In this document: in pieces, positions 40,477 to 41,377 of the stretch
Position numbering within the stretch: the first letter of the stretch is position 1
How the letters are laid out: each line of letters begins with the position of its first letter
From: CAZOIA01 sp964579675
GTDB lineage: Bacteria; Planctomycetota; Phycisphaerae; UBA1845; PWPN01
Length of the DNA stretch: 41,377 nucleotides
NCBI GenBank assembly: GCA_964579675.1
Contig: CAZOIA010000024.1
Span: forward strand, 1-41,377
Direction: 5' to 3'
Notes under the pieces: generated by a model
The model's database searches: none
Told to the model about the DNA's origin: nothing
The model's input: the letters and a program-made list of their open reading frames with translations, nothing else
Program-made: the position numbers and the translations under genes

Positions 40477-41377
40477 TCAGTCTTCGTCGGTCAGATCGAA
40501 CAGGGCCCGGATGGTGTCGGCATAGACGCGGGTGGCGCGGTCGGCGGGGTCGCGGTTGAGCAGTCGCACCGGGTGGTGGAGCAGCTTCTGCGTCACGCGG
40601 TGCAGCATCTGCTCGATCAGCTCGCGGTCGCGGGGGGAGGCGTTTTCGAGCTTGGGCAGGAGTCGTTCGAACTCGCGGCGGCCGACGTCGTGGAAGTGCC
40701 GCTGCAGGGCTGCGATCAGCGGGCCGACGTCCTGCGCCGGCTGTCCGGCGACACACTCCATGACGCTGGCCTCGATGATCTGGTGGCACCGGGCGATTGC
40801 CTCCTTGCGGTGGGCGAGGTTGGCTTCGGTAACCGACTGCAGGTCATCAATGTTGTAGAGAAATACGCAATCGTGCTCGCCGACGGCCGGGTCAACGTTG
40901 CGGGGAACGGCGATGTCGATGATGAACAGCGGGCGGTACCGGCGTCGCTCGGGAATGGGCGCGAACGCATCCGCAGTGAGGATTGACTCGCGGGCGCCGG
41001 TGCAACTGATGACGATGTCCACCTCGGCCAGGCGGTCGATCCACTGGAGGTAGGGGACGACCTCGGCGGGGACGTTGCAGCAACGGGCGATGCTCTCCGC
41101 CAGTGCGACGGCCCGCTCGTGCGTGCGGTTGGTGACGCACAGTTGCCGGGGCCTGGTGCTCAACAAATGGGTCAGGGTCAGCTCGCCCATCTTGCCCGCC
41201 CCGACCATGAGAACGGTCTTGTCGTCGAAGTGGGAGAAGATTTGCCGGGCCAGGTCAACCGCGGTACTGCCCACGCTGAGCCGGCCGGTGGCAATCCCGG
41301 TGGTGGTGTGGACGTGTCTGGCAGTGCTGAACGCCCGCTGGAAGAGCGGCTCGAGCGTCCTGCCGACCGTGCCCGCG
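40477..41377 (-). CDS. hemA: Glutamyl-tRNA reductase, partial (N-terminus off the right edge)
   Basis: Reduces Glu-tRNA to glutamate-1-semialdehyde, the first step of C5 haem synthesis. About 300 C-terminal residues lie here; the catalytic-cysteine domain is outside the window. At the edge, reading inwards: EPLFQRAFSTARHVHTTTGI, then the NADPH domain with VLMVGAGKMGEL, VTNRTHERAVALAE, VDIVISCTGARESIL, and FIIDIAVPRNVDPAV, followed by VFLYNIDDLQSV. The C-terminal dimerisation helix ends near LFDLTDED. An internal GTG at 41274 is not the start; the frame continues upstream to the edge with good family similarity. The LOR/SDH gene follows 170 bp downstream on the same strand. Confidence 0.95.
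   Translation of the reverse strand, partial: AGTVGRTLEPLFQRAFSTARHVHTTTGIATGRLSVGSTAVDLARQIFSHFDDKTVLMVGAGKMGELTLTHLLSTRPRQLCVTNRTHERAVALAESIARCCNVPAEVVPYLQWIDRLAEVDIVISCTGARESILTADAFAPIPERRRYRPLFIIDIAVPRNVDPAVGEHDCVFLYNIDDLQSVTEANLAHRKEAIARCHQIIEASVMECVAGQPAQDVGPLIAALQRHFHDVGRREFERLLPKLENASPRDRELIEQMLHRVTQKLLHHPVRLLNRDPADRATRVYADTIRALFDLTDED

Noticed and set aside
1..41377. tRNA or rRNA genes
   Set aside because: No T-loop-like GGTTCGAATCC pattern with a cloverleaf context, and no rRNA sequence, was seen on either strand by eye.

Overview
The window looks like a scaffolded metagenome contig from a high-GC Planctomycetota-type bacterium; class is not resolvable, and Phycisphaerae or a relative is my guess. 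The signs are large secreted proteins with beta-helix, thrombospondin-3, LamG and dockerin-like parts, a DUF1571-type lipoprotein, a SpoIVB/S55 protein paired with a beta-propeller, a GH29 fucosidase, zinc-ribbon membrane proteins, and interspersed palindromic and 33-bp repeats. Three runs of exactly 100 N are scaffold gaps. Each lies inside a tandem repeat.

Layout. 1-2.6 kb: the 5' part of thyX (leftward, off the edge), a homocysteine S-methyltransferase and a GT-B glycosyltransferase. 2.9-7.5 kb: a 1525-residue secreted beta-helix/dockerin protein, followed by about 750 bp without a convincing gene. 8.2-12.6 kb (leftward): S55 peptidase-like protein, then a secreted beta-propeller. 12.9-13.6 kb: rnc. 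13.8-17.1 kb (leftward): Qng1-like queuosine salvage enzyme, GH29 alpha-L-fucosidase, DUF1571-like lipoprotein. 17.1-17.5 kb: repeat island. 17.5-19.9 kb (leftward): serS-aroF with a 4-base overlap.

20.1-27.5 kb is the most unusual part. A leftward respiratory locus encodes a ferredoxin-Rieske fusion, cytochrome b6, an enlarged cytochrome b subunit IV, a free ferredoxin and a DUF362 protein. It is split between b6 and subunit IV by a rightward gene for an 874-residue secreted Ig-like repeat protein. Just upstream of that gene lies a decayed copy of its own 3' end. This suggests that the surface-protein module was inserted or duplicated inside the bc-complex operon.

27.7-32.2 kb: a leftward TPR protein interrupted by a gap, and rightward ribBA and a ThiD2-ThiE fusion (riboflavin and thiamine synthesis). 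32.2-32.6 kb: a 33-bp hairpin repeat array, with two inverted relatives at 17.15 kb. 32.6-37.2 kb: a rightward run of a zinc-ribbon membrane protein, a membrane-anchored protein, an ABC ATPase, its large permease and a small membrane protein. 37.2-41.4 kb: CPBP protease (leftward), trpC (rightward), a LOR/SDH (TIGR00300) protein and hemA (both leftward, hemA off the right edge).

No tRNA, rRNA, CRISPR array, transposase or integrase was recognised. All calls come from reading the sequence; no database search was run.
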